DNA of 28,401 nucleotides from a virus, in IMG/VR virus record IMGVR_UViG_3300032116_001038, positions 1 through 28,401 of that record; one strand, written 5' to 3'. How positions within the stretch are numbered: position 1 is the first letter of the stretch; each line of letters opens with the position of its first letter. The position numbers were made by a program, and so were the translations under genes. Below, piece after piece: positions 13,050-21,305 of the stretch. Under the pieces are notes generated by a model. The model was not told where the DNA came from. It saw only the letters and a program-made list of their open reading frames with translations, and did not search any database.

Positions 13050-16000
13050 TCAGCGAATCGCCGCTCGGCGCATGAGGTCGGTGCCGATGGTCGCCGCCAG
13101 CCTCTCGGCCGCGTAGGAGTATCCGGCCTGGGTCAGGTGGTAGCGGTCAGCGCTTGCGTACCTGTCCGAGTTGCCGTTGCCAATCGGAGTTCCGAAGTCT
13201 CCGGTTCCATTCGTAAAGTCTGTCGCCTTGACGAAGGTACATCCGTAGTTGGCGCAAGCCGTCTGAATGTAACCCTCAATGGACTCCATCGCGGAACGGT
13301 ACTGGCTTCCGGGCACGATGCCACCGATGCCGTAGATCGTGGCGTTAGGCAGCAAGGCCCTTGCGTTCGCGAAGTAGGAGTTCACGGCAGTCTGCACGGT
13401 TCCGAGCGAGTAGCCAGCGTCATTGACAGAGCCAGCCACGGTGACGACATCTGGGTTCAGGGGCACTACCGATGCGGCGAAGCGCGCCTGGAACGTCTGG
13501 ACGGTGCCGCTCTGGTTGTTGACGAAACCGGAACCGGAGACGACATCGTTGTGGACGTTCATGCCCATCATCTTCAGCGCTCGGTTGTAGAGCGACCAGT
13601 GCCCGAAGATGCTGGCACCGCCACCTTCATTCGAGTAGTCGTAGCCGAAGGAGTCAGACTGGCAAACCGCACGCAAGCCGGCGTATCGCTGCGAGCTCCA
13701 AATCGTGTAGGTGTAGGGCACCTTGACTTGGGCCATGAGAGCGCCTTGGAGCATGAGGCGGACACGACGGTTCTTTGCCGAAGCCCAGGTGATCTTGATT
13801 CGGTGAACCGTGTTAGGCGTTCCCGAAAGGATCTGGGCGTGGGCGTTGATCCATTCGTCGTTCTCGTGGACCTGATACCTCGCCTGCAGCGGGTCACCGT
13901 TGCCGGCTGTGGTAATGACCGTGAACTCGATAGCGTTTGTATCAGTCTCGACCTCTACCTCGATGAAGTCACCGATGGTGTAAGTCCCGCCCCGCAACGG
14001 ATAGGTAGAAAGTTGCTGCCTCATGCAGTTCGTGTAGCCGAGGCTCTGGTAGTTGCCGACGTTCTCTACGGGTGATCCGAAGTACCGGAGTCGCGTGTCG
14101 TTTGCTGGCACGTCGTAGCCGGTGATCGTTGTGGCACCAGTCGTGACGGCGACAGTCGGGATCGTGGCGACCTGGATCGGCAGCCGGTTGGAGCCGTTGA
14201 TGAACGCAGTTTGCGTCGTGGTCTTGGTGATCTGGCCGTCACCACGAAGCACGTCAGACTTGCTGCCGGTCAGCGTAGGAACCAGACCAGGGGTGTTCGT
14301 GTTCGCGGGGAGCGCCTGGCTGATGACGTTGTTGCAGTTGGACCTCTTGATGAGGTTCGCGTCGGTAGGACCGTTCGTGCCACGCTGCAGGTCAAGGACG
14401 GCGTTGTTGACGTAGGTCAGATCGACTGCGCTACCAGCGTTGCCTGGGTACTGGGTGAACACGCCCGAGACGCGAACGTCGATGATCGGGTTGGTTGCCG
14501 AGCCAATCAGGCGGACACCACAGGTGTTGCTGCCCGATGTGGTGCTGTAAGGCGAGAACTGGATGTCGTTGATCTGGATGTGGAAGAACGAACTCGTCGA
14601 TGCCTTGGTGGCGTAGACGCCGACCTCAACGCCCTCACAGCCCATCCCGCTGACCTGCAGATTCGACGAGCCCGCTCCAGTCTGGAAGTCGGAGTAGATG
14701 CCGTAGGCCATGCCGGTCTGCTGCGACCCGCCACCACCAGGAGCACCCATGCCGGAGAACGCGGAGGACGTGACCCACATCCCGCCACCGGATTCCCACT
14801 GAATACCGCGAGTGCCCTGCGAGTACTTCGGGTTGCCGAAGTAGAAGGACTTGTCGATGTTCGTCCCACCGGCATCCACCCAAGCCTCGTTACGGATGCG
14901 GTGGCCGTAGCGCACCGGAGCCCAAGACTGGAGGCTTTCGATGATGACGTTGACGCCAGACACCTGATCCAGGTTGTCGTAGAACCCGGCGATCATGACG
15001 TTGTGGAGGTAGAACCCGTCTCCCACGGTGACCTTAAGGCCGCAGCCCGCCGTGGGGAGCGATCCGACAAGGGCCGTCGGAAGTGGCACCGGGAACCCAC
15101 CAAGTCCAGGCGAGACGCTGAGTGCTGCTGGCGAGTAGTTCTTGTTGTGGAGGGTGATGTTCTCGATACTGCAGGAACGAGCAGCGAACTCGAACAAGGT
15201 GGAGTTCGTCGAGGTGGTGCTGACCTTCGACACCGACTCGGAAACGCTGTACCACTCGGAGCGTCCGTCGCCACGGATCGTACAGCGCTTCGTGATCGGA
15301 GTTGTCGATCCAATGACCTTGTAGTCACCAGCAGGGAAGTAGAGCACGCCGCCGTAGGTGTTGGCGTTCAAGGCGGCGATGGCAGCGTTGATGGCGGCCG
15401 TATCGTCGGTCGAACCGTCTCCTACCGCGCCATACGTCTTGACATCCCAGACTCGAGCAGTTCCACCAGTGAGCGAGTCGGCGTAGTTCTTGTTCACCGC
15501 GTCGGTGCCAGCAGTCGGATTCGCTAGACCAGTGAGCTTGCGTCCACCGAACGCCACGTCGGCGGTTGGGGTCGCCATCTGATCGAGGCGGTTAGCGCGA
15601 ACGGCAGTATTGAAGTCACTGATGGTGGCGGCGAGCTGCGTCCCGGTGTGGTTCGACCGCTGGACGACTGAAGATGCCAGGGAAGAAATCTGCGCCCAGA
15701 CGCCACGGATCGCGAGCGTCATGCTGCCGAAGCCGGTTCCTTCGTCCTTTGCCGCGCGAAGGTCGTTACTGATGGCCTCGACCTCGGGGGCAATCGAACG
15801 GATCGAGACGGGGCCGCCCTTGATGGCATCCCAGGGAGCGTCCTCGTTGACCGGCCTCGGGTGAATCTTCGTACTAGCCGGATAGAAAGCGGAGCCCTCG
15901 GTGTAGGCGTTCACGATGGCCGTGGCAGTTACGGCGCCGGTGACCGTGGCGTCGCCAGTTCCTGGCGAGGATGCAGACCCGACGACGGTCGTGCCAGCGG

Positions 16001-17498
16001 TGACAGCGGCGGTGATCGTGCGCGACTCGGTGCCTGAACTGGCAGCGCCAATCCAGTCGGTGTCGCTAATCGCCATCTCGTCCATCTTGAGCGTCTGGCC
16101 AGAAGCGAGGATGTGTGACCAGCCAGTGCCCGAGACATACGACTGAGCGCCAAAGCGGTAGTCGTCGAAGGCACCGACGCTGCTTGTCGTGATGACGCCG
16201 GAATCGAAGTCAGGAGCGCCGTTGCTGTCTGGGTCAGTCGTCCAGACCTCCATCTGGATCGTGGTCGCGGTTACCTTCGTCTCGACCCTGAACCAGGCAT
16301 TGAGCGGCATGGAGTTGGAAGCAGACGCCCAGTTGGTCCCACCACCAGCATCCGTCGTAAAGACATCGTTGCGTCCACCAGAGACGAAGAAGGCCCTGTT
16401 GGCCTTGACGCCGGCCTGGTGGCTCTTGGTGAAGCCAGCGGCCATGAGATCAGAGAAAGATGTGTCGTTCGCCACGGCCGCCGTGAGCTTGTAGTACGCC
16501 CTGGTGTGGAAGGTTGTACCGATCTCGGACAGGTTGGTGTAGACGGCTGCCGATGCGCCGTAGGTGACAGTGGATGCCTTCGTGCCGATCTTCGCATCAG
16601 AGGTCTGAACCTGCCAGAATGTCTTCTGTAGGAAGTCGCTTGACGTGTCAAGGCAGTGAGCCGACAGCCCGCCGCGAAACAGCCCGGCGTTGACGGGATT
16701 TCCGCCGATCACCTGGGCAGCCGAGTAGCCTTCCCAACTGATCTCAGTCAGGCCGCCAGCGGTCCCCCCGCCAACCGGGTTCAGCCAAGACATCGTGTTG
16801 GGCGAGTGCGCGATGGCGTCGATGTAGGCGAAGTTGCCGGACCCGATGCAGGCGTACCCGCCAGCCGGACTCGCCTGGAAGGTGCAGATGCCAGTGAACA
16901 TTCCGCCGTTGCCACCGGAGCCGTCAATGGTTCCGTGAGTCACCAGGCCAGAATCGAAGTCTGGAGTGCCAATCGACTGCGGATCGGTCCACCAAATCTT
17001 CCCTCGGAAGGTGGTGGGGGTGTACTGCATCTCGTACCTGATCCACTGATTCAGCGGGATCGAGTTCGCAGCGCCCTCGCTGTTTCCGACGGTGCCAGCG
17101 CCCTTGCGAGTGGAAGAACTGGCGTAGCCGATGGCGTAGGGCTTGCGGTCGGTGCTGATGCCGATGCCAGAAAAGATCGTCCAGGTAGCACCCCAGTTCA
17201 TCGCCAGCAAGAAGTCGTCGCTGGGTGCGGCCGTGAGCTTGACGTAGCCCCTGACCGTTCCGGTGTTGACACTCTGGTAGTGGTAGTTCATCTCGCGCGT
17301 ACCAGAGCCACCACGGAAACAGGTGGAACCCTTGAACGGACTCGTGTTACTGAACTGGACGGTCGTGCCGTCGAACGGCTCGATGTTGACGTACCTAGTG
17401 CCGCTTACGTCGCCTTCAGCAAAGCCGACCCCGGTGTTGATCTGGGTGACCGGCCCAGTGCCGTTCGTACCCTCGAAGCTTGACCATGTAATAGCCAC
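13050..17498 (-). CDS. Receptor-binding/depolymerase tail protein (lectin-like x2, pectate-lyase beta-helix, SGNH hydrolase)
   Basis: The start is the GTG at 17498 with GGAG seven bases upstream. The product is 1482 residues. Residues 1-490 hold two lectin-like modules about 250 residues apart; NSIPLNQW (Trp152) matches NSMPLNAW (Trp402), and each has a TPDFDSG or APDFDSG string later. Residues 491-540 are Thr/Val/Gly-rich. At 683-700 VWDVKTYGAVGDGSTDDT begins a pectate-lyase-type right-handed beta-helix. The C-terminal ~200 residues are an SGNH/GDSL hydrolase: Ser1283 in SDSFG, GSVND with N1359, and D1451/H1454 in DRYHLTQAG. It probably binds host surface glycans, with the hydrolase removing acyl groups. 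It sits in the tail operon. Confidence 0.87.
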   Translation of the reverse strand: MAITWSSFEGTNGTGPVTQINTGVGFAEGDVSGTRYVNIEPFDGTTVQFSNTSPFKGSTCFRGGSGTREMNYHYQSVNTGTVRGYVKLTAAPSDDFLLAMNWGATWTIFSGIGISTDRKPYAIGYASSSTRKGAGTVGNSEGAANSIPLNQWIRYEMQYTPTTFRGKIWWTDPQSIGTPDFDSGLVTHGTIDGSGGNGGMFTGICTFQASPAGGYACIGSGNFAYIDAIAHSPNTMSWLNPVGGGTAGGLTEISWEGYSAAQVIGGNPVNAGLFRGGLSAHCLDTSSDFLQKTFWQVQTSDAKIGTKASTVTYGASAAVYTNLSEIGTTFHTRAYYKLTAAVANDTSFSDLMAAGFTKSHQAGVKANRAFFVSGGRNDVFTTDAGGGTNWASASNSMPLNAWFRVETKVTATTIQMEVWTTDPDSNGAPDFDSGVITTSSVGAFDDYRFGAQSYVSGTGWSHILASGQTLKMDEMAISDTDWIGAASSGTESRTITAAVTAGTTVVGSASSPGTGDATVTGAVTATAIVNAYTEGSAFYPASTKIHPRPVNEDAPWDAIKGGPVSIRSIAPEVEAISNDLRAAKDEGTGFGSMTLAIRGVWAQISSLASSVVQRSNHTGTQLAATISDFNTAVRANRLDQMATPTADVAFGGRKLTGLANPTAGTDAVNKNYADSLTGGTARVWDVKTYGAVGDGSTDDTAAINAAIAALNANTYGGVLYFPAGDYKVIGSTTPITKRCTIRGDGRSEWYSVSESVSKVSTTSTNSTLFEFAARSCSIENITLHNKNYSPAALSVSPGLGGFPVPLPTALVGSLPTAGCGLKVTVGDGFYLHNVMIAGFYDNLDQVSGVNVIIESLQSWAPVRYGHRIRNEAWVDAGGTNIDKSFYFGNPKYSQGTRGIQWESGGGMWVTSSAFSGMGAPGGGGSQQTGMAYGIYSDFQTGAGSSNLQVSGMGCEGVEVGVYATKASTSSFFHIQINDIQFSPYSTTSGSNTCGVRLIGSATNPIIDVRVSGVFTQYPGNAGSAVDLTYVNNAVLDLQRGTNGPTDANLIKRSNCNNVISQALPANTNTPGLVPTLTGSKSDVLRGDGQITKTTTQTAFINGSNRLPIQVATIPTVAVTTGATTITGYDVPANDTRLRYFGSPVENVGNYQSLGYTNCMRQQLSTYPLRGGTYTIGDFIEVEVETDTNAIEFTVITTAGNGDPLQARYQVHENDEWINAHAQILSGTPNTVHRIKITWASAKNRRVRLMLQGALMAQVKVPYTYTIWSSQRYAGLRAVCQSDSFGYDYSNEGGGASIFGHWSLYNRALKMMGMNVHNDVVSGSGFVNNQSGTVQTFQARFAASVVPLNPDVVTVAGSVNDAGYSLGTVQTAVNSYFANARALLPNATIYGIGGIVPGSQYRSAMESIEGYIQTACANYGCTFVKATDFTNGTGDFGTPIGNGNSDRYASADRYHLTQAGYSYAAERLAATIGTDLMRRAAIR

Positions 17499-17541
17499 TT
17501 GGCGACTCCTGTGTTACTCAGGCCGAGACGGCAAGCGGGCG

Positions 17542-17937
17542 TCAGGCAGCGACGGGCGTGAACGTGAAGGTGATGGCGGTGATGTTGAGGGTGTTGCCCG
17601 TTGCCATCACGACGGGAGCGGAGAGCGCGGCCGAACGCTTGAAGTTGCCGGTGCCGGACGAGGCGGTGTGGAACGAGACGTGTGTCACCGACTCGTTGTT
17701 GGTTCCGGCCCAGGTCGGCCAGGAGGGAAGCGTCCCGTTGGCCGACATCGAACCGGAGGCCGCTGCGGCGAAGGTGATCGCCTTGCGAGTCGTCACGGAC
17801 GAGATGTTGGCGCTGCCGGCTGCGCCGGGATCGCCAGTATGAATCTGGAGGAACGGCGTGGCGATTGCCGGTGGTGCGATGTTCCGCCACTGATCCAAGA
17901 GCTCGTTTGCGTGAGCCGGAGCGAGTCCTACTGCCAT
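17542..17937 (-). CDS. Tail fibre-associated protein (HTGDPGAAG family)
   Basis: The ATG at 17937 has AGGAG upstream. The 131-residue product has the pattern of a protein often found in actinophage tail operons: GLAPAHANELLDQW at the N terminus, IHTGDPGAAGSANIS, TRKAITFAAA, VTHVSFHTASS, and a beta-rich end. I recall this pattern from phage proteins annotated as tail fibre or hypothetical. It probably forms a small beta-structured part of the tail tip. The gene sits directly upstream of the depolymerase gene in transcription order. Confidence 0.75.
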   Translation of the reverse strand: MAVGLAPAHANELLDQWRNIAPPAIATPFLQIHTGDPGAAGSANISSVTTRKAITFAAAASGSMSANGTLPSWPTWAGTNNESVTHVSFHTASSGTGNFKRSAALSAPVVMATGNTLNITAITFTFTPVAA

Positions 17938-17948
17938 GAGATGTTCTC

Positions 17949-18128
17949 CTACTCAGGATTCGTTGTCTGGACGAGGTTTCCATCCGGGTCACGGACCTCG
18001 GCGTGGACGGTGATGACCATTTCGGCAAGGTAGCCGTCAGGGACATCGGGCAGAACGAGGTTCCCGTCGCCGTCGAAGGCGTCCTCGGCGGGGACAGTGA
18101 CCGAGACGGGTGCCTGCGGGTCGCTCAC
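17949..18128 (-). CDS. Small hypothetical tail-operon protein (59 aa)
   Basis: The GTG at 18128 overlaps the previous gene's stop (GTGA) and the stop at 17949 sits just before the ribosome binding site of the next gene, so it fits the operon exactly. The product is 59 residues, acidic and beta-like (VSVTVPAEDAFDGDGNLVLP, then AEMVITVHAEVRDPDGNLV). DGDGNLV and DPDGNLV are a short internal repeat. The function is unknown; a small tail structural or assembly role is likely from position. Confidence 0.72.
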   Translation of the reverse strand: MSDPQAPVSVTVPAEDAFDGDGNLVLPDVPDGYLAEMVITVHAEVRDPDGNLVQTTNPE

Positions 18129-18757
18129 GGCGTCACATCTCCTTGGACATCACAGTCTCCTGTGACAATGGTCAAGACATCATTCGTGCTATTGCTGGTC
18201 GCCTGAACATCGTAGACGCAACTGTTCGTGCCCAGCGGTAGCACAGCGGTAAGTGTATGGGGAAAGCGGACCCGAAGGACAGCATTGTCCATGTCCTCCC
18301 AGACCACCTCGAGGCTACCGATGGGAGCAGTCTGTCGATCAACCGCGACCGCGCCGCTCAAGTCCCAGTCTCCGGGGTTGGCGATGGGCTCGCCGGCGAC
18401 CTGCCACGTCACCCAGAAGTCACGGTCGTCACCCTGGTAGAGCCCAAGGTTCTGGGTGATCGGGAAAGCGTCGGGGTCATCGACGCCCGTCCAGAGGTCA
18501 ACCGTGACTGACCCGTCGTTCTCCAGCGTCGCCACGACGGGTCCGGTGAAGTTCACGACGCCCGCTCGGCCCACCTCAACGCCGTTTGTGGCGATGGTGG
18601 CGAACATGACCACCGTGTCGTTGTGGATGACCTGGACGACCTGAGTCGTCTCGTCATCGTGGAGAATCTCAGCGAACACGGCTCCGGTGCCGTCCGGCGC
18701 GACCTCGGTGATGAGGACCGTGCCTTCACCTGAATACTCTTCGACGATGACGGTCAT
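18125..18757 (-). CDS. Tail structural protein with LYQGDD module (210 aa)
   Basis: The ATG at 18757 overlaps the upstream stop (ATGA). The product is 210 residues. Residues 1-100 are beta-rich and acidic (VEEYSGEGTVLITEVAP and later VVATLENDGSVTVDLWTG). From 106 it holds GLYQGDDRDFWVTWQVAG, then PLGTNSCVYDVQATS and a TGDCDVQGDVTP end. The LYQGDD start and the CVYDVQ-like end are shared with the neighbouring protein at 18754, so the two contain related beta modules. It resembles the baseplate or tail modules of other phages but no specific family is certain. Confidence 0.7.
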   Translation of the reverse strand: MTVIVEEYSGEGTVLITEVAPDGTGAVFAEILHDDETTQVVQVIHNDTVVMFATIATNGVEVGRAGVVNFTGPVVATLENDGSVTVDLWTGVDDPDAFPITQNLGLYQGDDRDFWVTWQVAGEPIANPGDWDLSGAVAVDRQTAPIGSLEVVWEDMDNAVLRVRFPHTLTAVLPLGTNSCVYDVQATSNSTNDVLTIVTGDCDVQGDVTP

Positions 18758-19167
18758 CGCGTCACCTGGGCCTCGCAGCGGACCTTGCCCTTGAGGTAGG
18801 TATCAACCAGCCCACCAGGAGCGGTGATCTGAACGTCCCAGACCCAGTTCGGGCACTTGGAGTCCAGGGTGCGACCGCTGGCGTGCGTAGCCTGCACAGC
18901 GGCCGTCTCGAGCCCGCTCAACGTCAGCAGGCATCCACCAAGAGTCGCGCCTGACTGCGCCGCGAGCGTCGGCGTGAACTCAGCCATGACGCTCTCGTCG
19001 GATTCTGACTTTCGCACCTGTGCCTTGATGACGTGGTTGGTCAGGTCGAGGTAGGCACCAGGAACCCAGACCTCGTTGATGTCGTCCCAAGTGGCCGAAC
19101 GAAGGCGAAAGAAGTACGAGTAGTCATCGCCCTGGTACAGGGTGATGTGTGACGCGCCTGGAATCAT
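18754..19167 (-). CDS. Tail structural protein with LYQGDD module (137 aa)
   Basis: I chose the ATG at 19167 with AGGAGGCGGAAG upstream; a longer reading from 19239 would enter the intergenic region and the neighbouring gene. The product is 137 residues: ITLYQGDDYSYFFRLRS at 8-24, YLDLTNHVIKAQVRKS in the middle, and NWVWDVQITAPGGLVDTYLK before a GKVRCEAQVTR end. It looks like a single beta-sandwich module, paralogous to the second half of the neighbouring 210-residue protein. It probably forms part of the tail tip. Confidence 0.72.
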   Translation of the reverse strand: MIPGASHITLYQGDDYSYFFRLRSATWDDINEVWVPGAYLDLTNHVIKAQVRKSESDESVMAEFTPTLAAQSGATLGGCLLTLSGLETAAVQATHASGRTLDSKCPNWVWDVQITAPGGLVDTYLKGKVRCEAQVTR

Positions 19168-19189
19168 CTTCCGCCTCCTACGAGGTTCG

Positions 19190-19223
19190 AGGCTAACACA
19201 GTCTTTTGGGCGGGACCAGCATC
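19190..19223 (-). promoter_or_regulatory. Candidate late promoter/regulatory element GATGCTGG-N20-TAGCCT (copy 1)
   Basis: On the - strand GATGCTGG (19223-19216) is followed after exactly 20 bases by TAGCCT (19195-19190) and then CGAACCTCG. The same layout occurs at 21305-21272. It starts at the stop codon of the upstream gene and ends just before the ribosome binding site of the next. TAGCCT fits a TANNNT -10 hexamer, but a standard -35 is not obvious. Confidence 0.4.
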
Positions 19224-19579
19224 TATGCGGGGTCGGCATTACCCTTCAGGCTGGCGATCTCGTCGCGCAGATGCCGAACCTCTTTGCGAAGGTCCTCGAG
19301 TTCTGTGGACAGCCTGGCGATCATGTACTCGGACTGGAGAGCCTTGGACTCGGCGGCAATCCGCAGCCTAACCTCGGCCTGGAGTTCGTCCCGCAGGGTT
19401 TCAGCGTCCTCTACGGCATCGTTGCGCTCCTTCGTGAGCCGGTCCATGTGGTCACGAGTCTCGCCCGACAGTTGCGCGCGATCCGAAGATCGCGCCTTGA
19501 TGAGGGTGACGATGATGACGGCAAGAGCGCCGAAGAACCCGCCTGGGACGAGGAGTTGGCCGAGATCAAGTCCCTCCAT
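19223..19579 (-). CDS. Membrane-anchored coiled-coil protein, lysis cassette
   Basis: The ATG at 19579 overlaps the end of the upstream membrane gene by 14 bases. The 118-residue product has one membrane helix at about 10-28 (LLVPGGFFGALAVIIVTLIK) and then a long charged helical segment (about 35-112) with heptad-like Leu and Ala spacing. It contains RDHMDRLTKERNDAVEDAE and ends in a short GNADPA tail. This is a predicted N-terminally anchored coiled coil. Its place beside the endolysin suggests a role in lysis (holin partner, antiholin or spanin-like protein); the role is inferred. Confidence 0.75.
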   Translation of the reverse strand: MEGLDLGQLLVPGGFFGALAVIIVTLIKARSSDRAQLSGETRDHMDRLTKERNDAVEDAETLRDELQAEVRLRIAAESKALQSEYMIARLSTELEDLRKEVRHLRDEIASLKGNADPA

Positions 19580-19991
19580 CAGGCACCGGCTTCCTGTTTG
19601 ACTTGCCGATCTTTGGCTGATCCGTACCGGCCCTGTAGTGCGAGAATGATACGAGAAGTTGGTAACCCGCCGCGAAGCCGACCAGGGGGAACCCCGTCAT
19701 CGTCGAGCCGATAGAAAGCGAAGCCGTCAAGAAGAAGTACCCAGCAAACAGCGCGTGGGCTACTCTCAGAGTCACTCCACCGATCCAAAAGGCGAGCAGG
19801 AGTGCGATCCCGCCGCCCATGTAGAAGTGTCCGAGCGCGTCTAGGGCGACCGTACTTGGATACGAAGCAAGCCACGTCGCCTGGGTGAAAACCTCTTTAG
19901 CGTCAGCCAGGACAAGAGTGAGGCCGAGCCAGAACTGAATGAACACGAGTAAGCCAAAGCGGAACAGTCGCGCTCCCTGTGGCCTATTCAC
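19566..19991 (-). CDS. Multi-pass membrane protein downstream of the endolysin
   Basis: I chose the GTG at 19991 with AAGG seven bases upstream; the GTG at 20006 would add five residues, and starts further upstream fall in the hairpin at 20015. The 141-residue product has about four hydrophobic segments: FGLLVFIQFWLGLTLVLA (about 12-29), GHFYMGGGIALLLAFWIGG, LFAGYFFLTASLSIG and VGFAAGYQLLVSF. The Lys-rich polar C-terminal tail probably faces the cytoplasm. It may be a second holin-like or accessory lysis protein. The family is not recognised. Confidence 0.7.
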   Translation of the reverse strand: MNRPQGARLFRFGLLVFIQFWLGLTLVLADAKEVFTQATWLASYPSTVALDALGHFYMGGGIALLLAFWIGGVTLRVAHALFAGYFFLTASLSIGSTMTGFPLVGFAAGYQLLVSFSHYRAGTDQPKIGKSNRKPVPDGGT

Positions 19992-20014
19992 CTCGACGCC
20001 TTTCACTCCGAGCG

Positions 20015-20061
20015 TTCGGTGGCCGGGCTGCTTCTTCCCCAAAGCAAGCCCGGCCACCGAA
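20015..20061 (-). terminator. Strong GC hairpin after the endolysin gene
   Basis: Plus-strand arms 20015-20033 (TTCGGTGGCCGGGCTGCTT) and 20042-20061 pair over 19 bp with one bulged A; the loop is 8 nt. It lies 8 bp beyond the endolysin stop and before the next ribosome binding site, on the - strand transcript. No T-run follows in either direction, so it may be a partial terminator or processing hairpin that lowers expression of the membrane gene. Confidence 0.65.
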
Positions 20062-20068
20062 ACCTTGA

Positions 20069-20785
20069 TCAGACCGGCAGGCCCATGCGCTGCGCCTGCG
20101 CCTTGTTCAGGCGGCCCGTCTGGGACAGGCCACGAGCGGCCTGCCACTTCTTGACGGCAGCGTGGGTCAGCGGCCCGTACCAGCCGGACTGCGTGACACC
20201 GAGCTGCGCCTGGATCATCTTCACCCACCAAGTATCGCGGGCATTGGCCTTGCCGTCGTGGACCGTCCAGCGGATCGCTGCCGACGCTGCGGCCTTGTAG
20301 CCGTAGGTGTGGCTGCCGATGCCCCAGGTGTACTTGTAGAGGTTCGACGGCGGGAAGATCACGATGGAGTTCTTGCCGTCGTTGCTCATGTAGGCGTAGC
20401 GGTTGGCTTCCGACCACGAGCCCCAGCCGGTAGCCAGGTGGAGGTGCGGGCCGGTAGACCACCCAGAGTTGCCCGAGTAGCCAAGCAACTGCCCAGCGAC
20501 GACGCTCTGGCCCTCGCGGACCTTCAGGCCAGGGCTCATGTGCTGGTAGTAGACCGTCGCGTAGCGACCCTTGTGCAGGACTCGCAGCAAGACGTAGTTG
20601 GACGGACGCTGCTTGTAGTTGTTCCGCACGCCGTCATTGGTGCCGATGATCTTGCCGTTCGCGATGGCGTACAGCGGGGTGCCGATTGGCATGGCGTAGT
20701 CGTAGGCGAAGTGGTCGCCTCCGTTGTTGTACCGCCATCCAGCGGTGAGATTCTGGAGCCTGTTTGCGGGAGCCGGGAGAGCCAT
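20069..20785 (-). CDS. Endolysin: M23 metallopeptidase with C-terminal peptidoglycan-binding domain
   Basis: The ATG at 20785 overlaps the upstream stop. The 238-residue product has the LytM/M23 zinc site: H25 and D29 (GGDHFAYDYAMPIGTPLYA) and H114/H116 (STGPHLHL), with H82 (YYQHMSPG) also placed as in the family. This part cleaves peptide cross-links. From about 178 the C terminus reads DTWWVKMIQAQLGV, then GWYGPLTHAAVKKWQAARG and GRLNKAQAQRMGL, a peptidoglycan-binding PG_binding_1 repeat. No signal peptide is seen, so the putative holin next to it is needed for export. It is the only lytic enzyme in the late cassette. Confidence 0.93.
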   Translation of the reverse strand: MALPAPANRLQNLTAGWRYNNGGDHFAYDYAMPIGTPLYAIANGKIIGTNDGVRNNYKQRPSNYVLLRVLHKGRYATVYYQHMSPGLKVREGQSVVAGQLLGYSGNSGWSTGPHLHLATGWGSWSEANRYAYMSNDGKNSIVIFPPSNLYKYTWGIGSHTYGYKAAASAAIRWTVHDGKANARDTWWVKMIQAQLGVTQSGWYGPLTHAAVKKWQAARGLSQTGRLNKAQAQRMGLPV

Positions 20786-21231
20786 CAGGCCACCCCGCCA
20801 TTCCCCGTCAGGTCGGCGGGCTGCTCGGCCTTCTCGATCAGATCGTCAGGGTTGTAACTTTCCTCTTCACCTGACTCTGCGAACACCACGTCGTCCAACG
20901 GTTCGCTGTCGTCCTTCACGCCGAAGCCGAACGATCCGGTCGCGGTGTTCACGGCCTCAGCGACTCCGGTGGGCTTGTAAGCGCCGTAGTAGGCCGAGAT
21001 CGAGGTCACGAAGGCGGTCAGCCAGGACCCCACAAAGGCGTTCAGTGCGAACGTGTCGCCAGGCCCCACGATGGTCAGCGCAGCGGACGCCAACGCGGTG
21101 ATCGCCAGGTTGAGGGCCACCCGAACTCCGTCTGGAGCGCCCGACTTGGCGAGAAGGCTCACCAGGATCGGGACAAGTGCGCCAATCAAGGCGGCGACTG
21201 TGGTGGGGGTCAGTGCTGCGGTGAAGTCCAT
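20785..21231 (-). CDS. Putative holin (three membrane segments, acidic tail)
   Basis: The ATG at 21231 has GGAGAGG six bases upstream. The product is 148 residues. Hydrophobic segments at about 11-28 (TVAALIGALVPILVSLLA), 37-56 and 63-82 predict three membrane helices, followed by a polar, acidic C terminus (for example ESGEEESYNPDD). It directly precedes the endolysin with a one-base overlap, the classical class-I holin layout. It could also be a holin partner rather than the hole-former. Confidence 0.75.
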   Translation of the reverse strand: MDFTAALTPTTVAALIGALVPILVSLLAKSGAPDGVRVALNLAITALASAALTIVGPGDTFALNAFVGSWLTAFVTSISAYYGAYKPTGVAEAVNTATGSFGFGVKDDSEPLDDVVFAESGEEESYNPDDLIEKAEQPADLTGNGGVA

Positions 21232-21271
21232 TGTGGACCTCTCCTTTCGGTCTAGGTTGTCCGTAGCGTTC

Positions 21272-21305
21272 AGGCTATCCGGTACGTCCGACTGATTCCA
21301 GCATC
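21272..21305 (-). promoter_or_regulatory. Candidate late promoter/regulatory element GATGCTGG-N20-TAGCCT (copy 2)
   Basis: On the - strand GATGCTGG (21305-21298) is followed by exactly 20 bases and TAGCCT (21277-21272), then GAACGC. It overlaps the stop codon of the tail protein gene and lies 41 bp before the putative holin start. See the first copy at 19190; identical layout in two lysis-region gaps suggests a shared promoter or operator. Confidence 0.4.

Noticed and set aside
12894-14075. Long + strand ORFs opposite the tail genes (also 14211-15527, 24610-25752, 27098-28189)
   Set aside because: They lie wholly antisense to genes with clear domains, lack family motifs or operon junctions, and are expected in GC-rich DNA.
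19992-20462. Long - strand reading of the post-endolysin membrane gene from 20462
   Set aside because: It would overlap the M23 endolysin and cross the strong hairpin; the GTG at 19991 is adequate.
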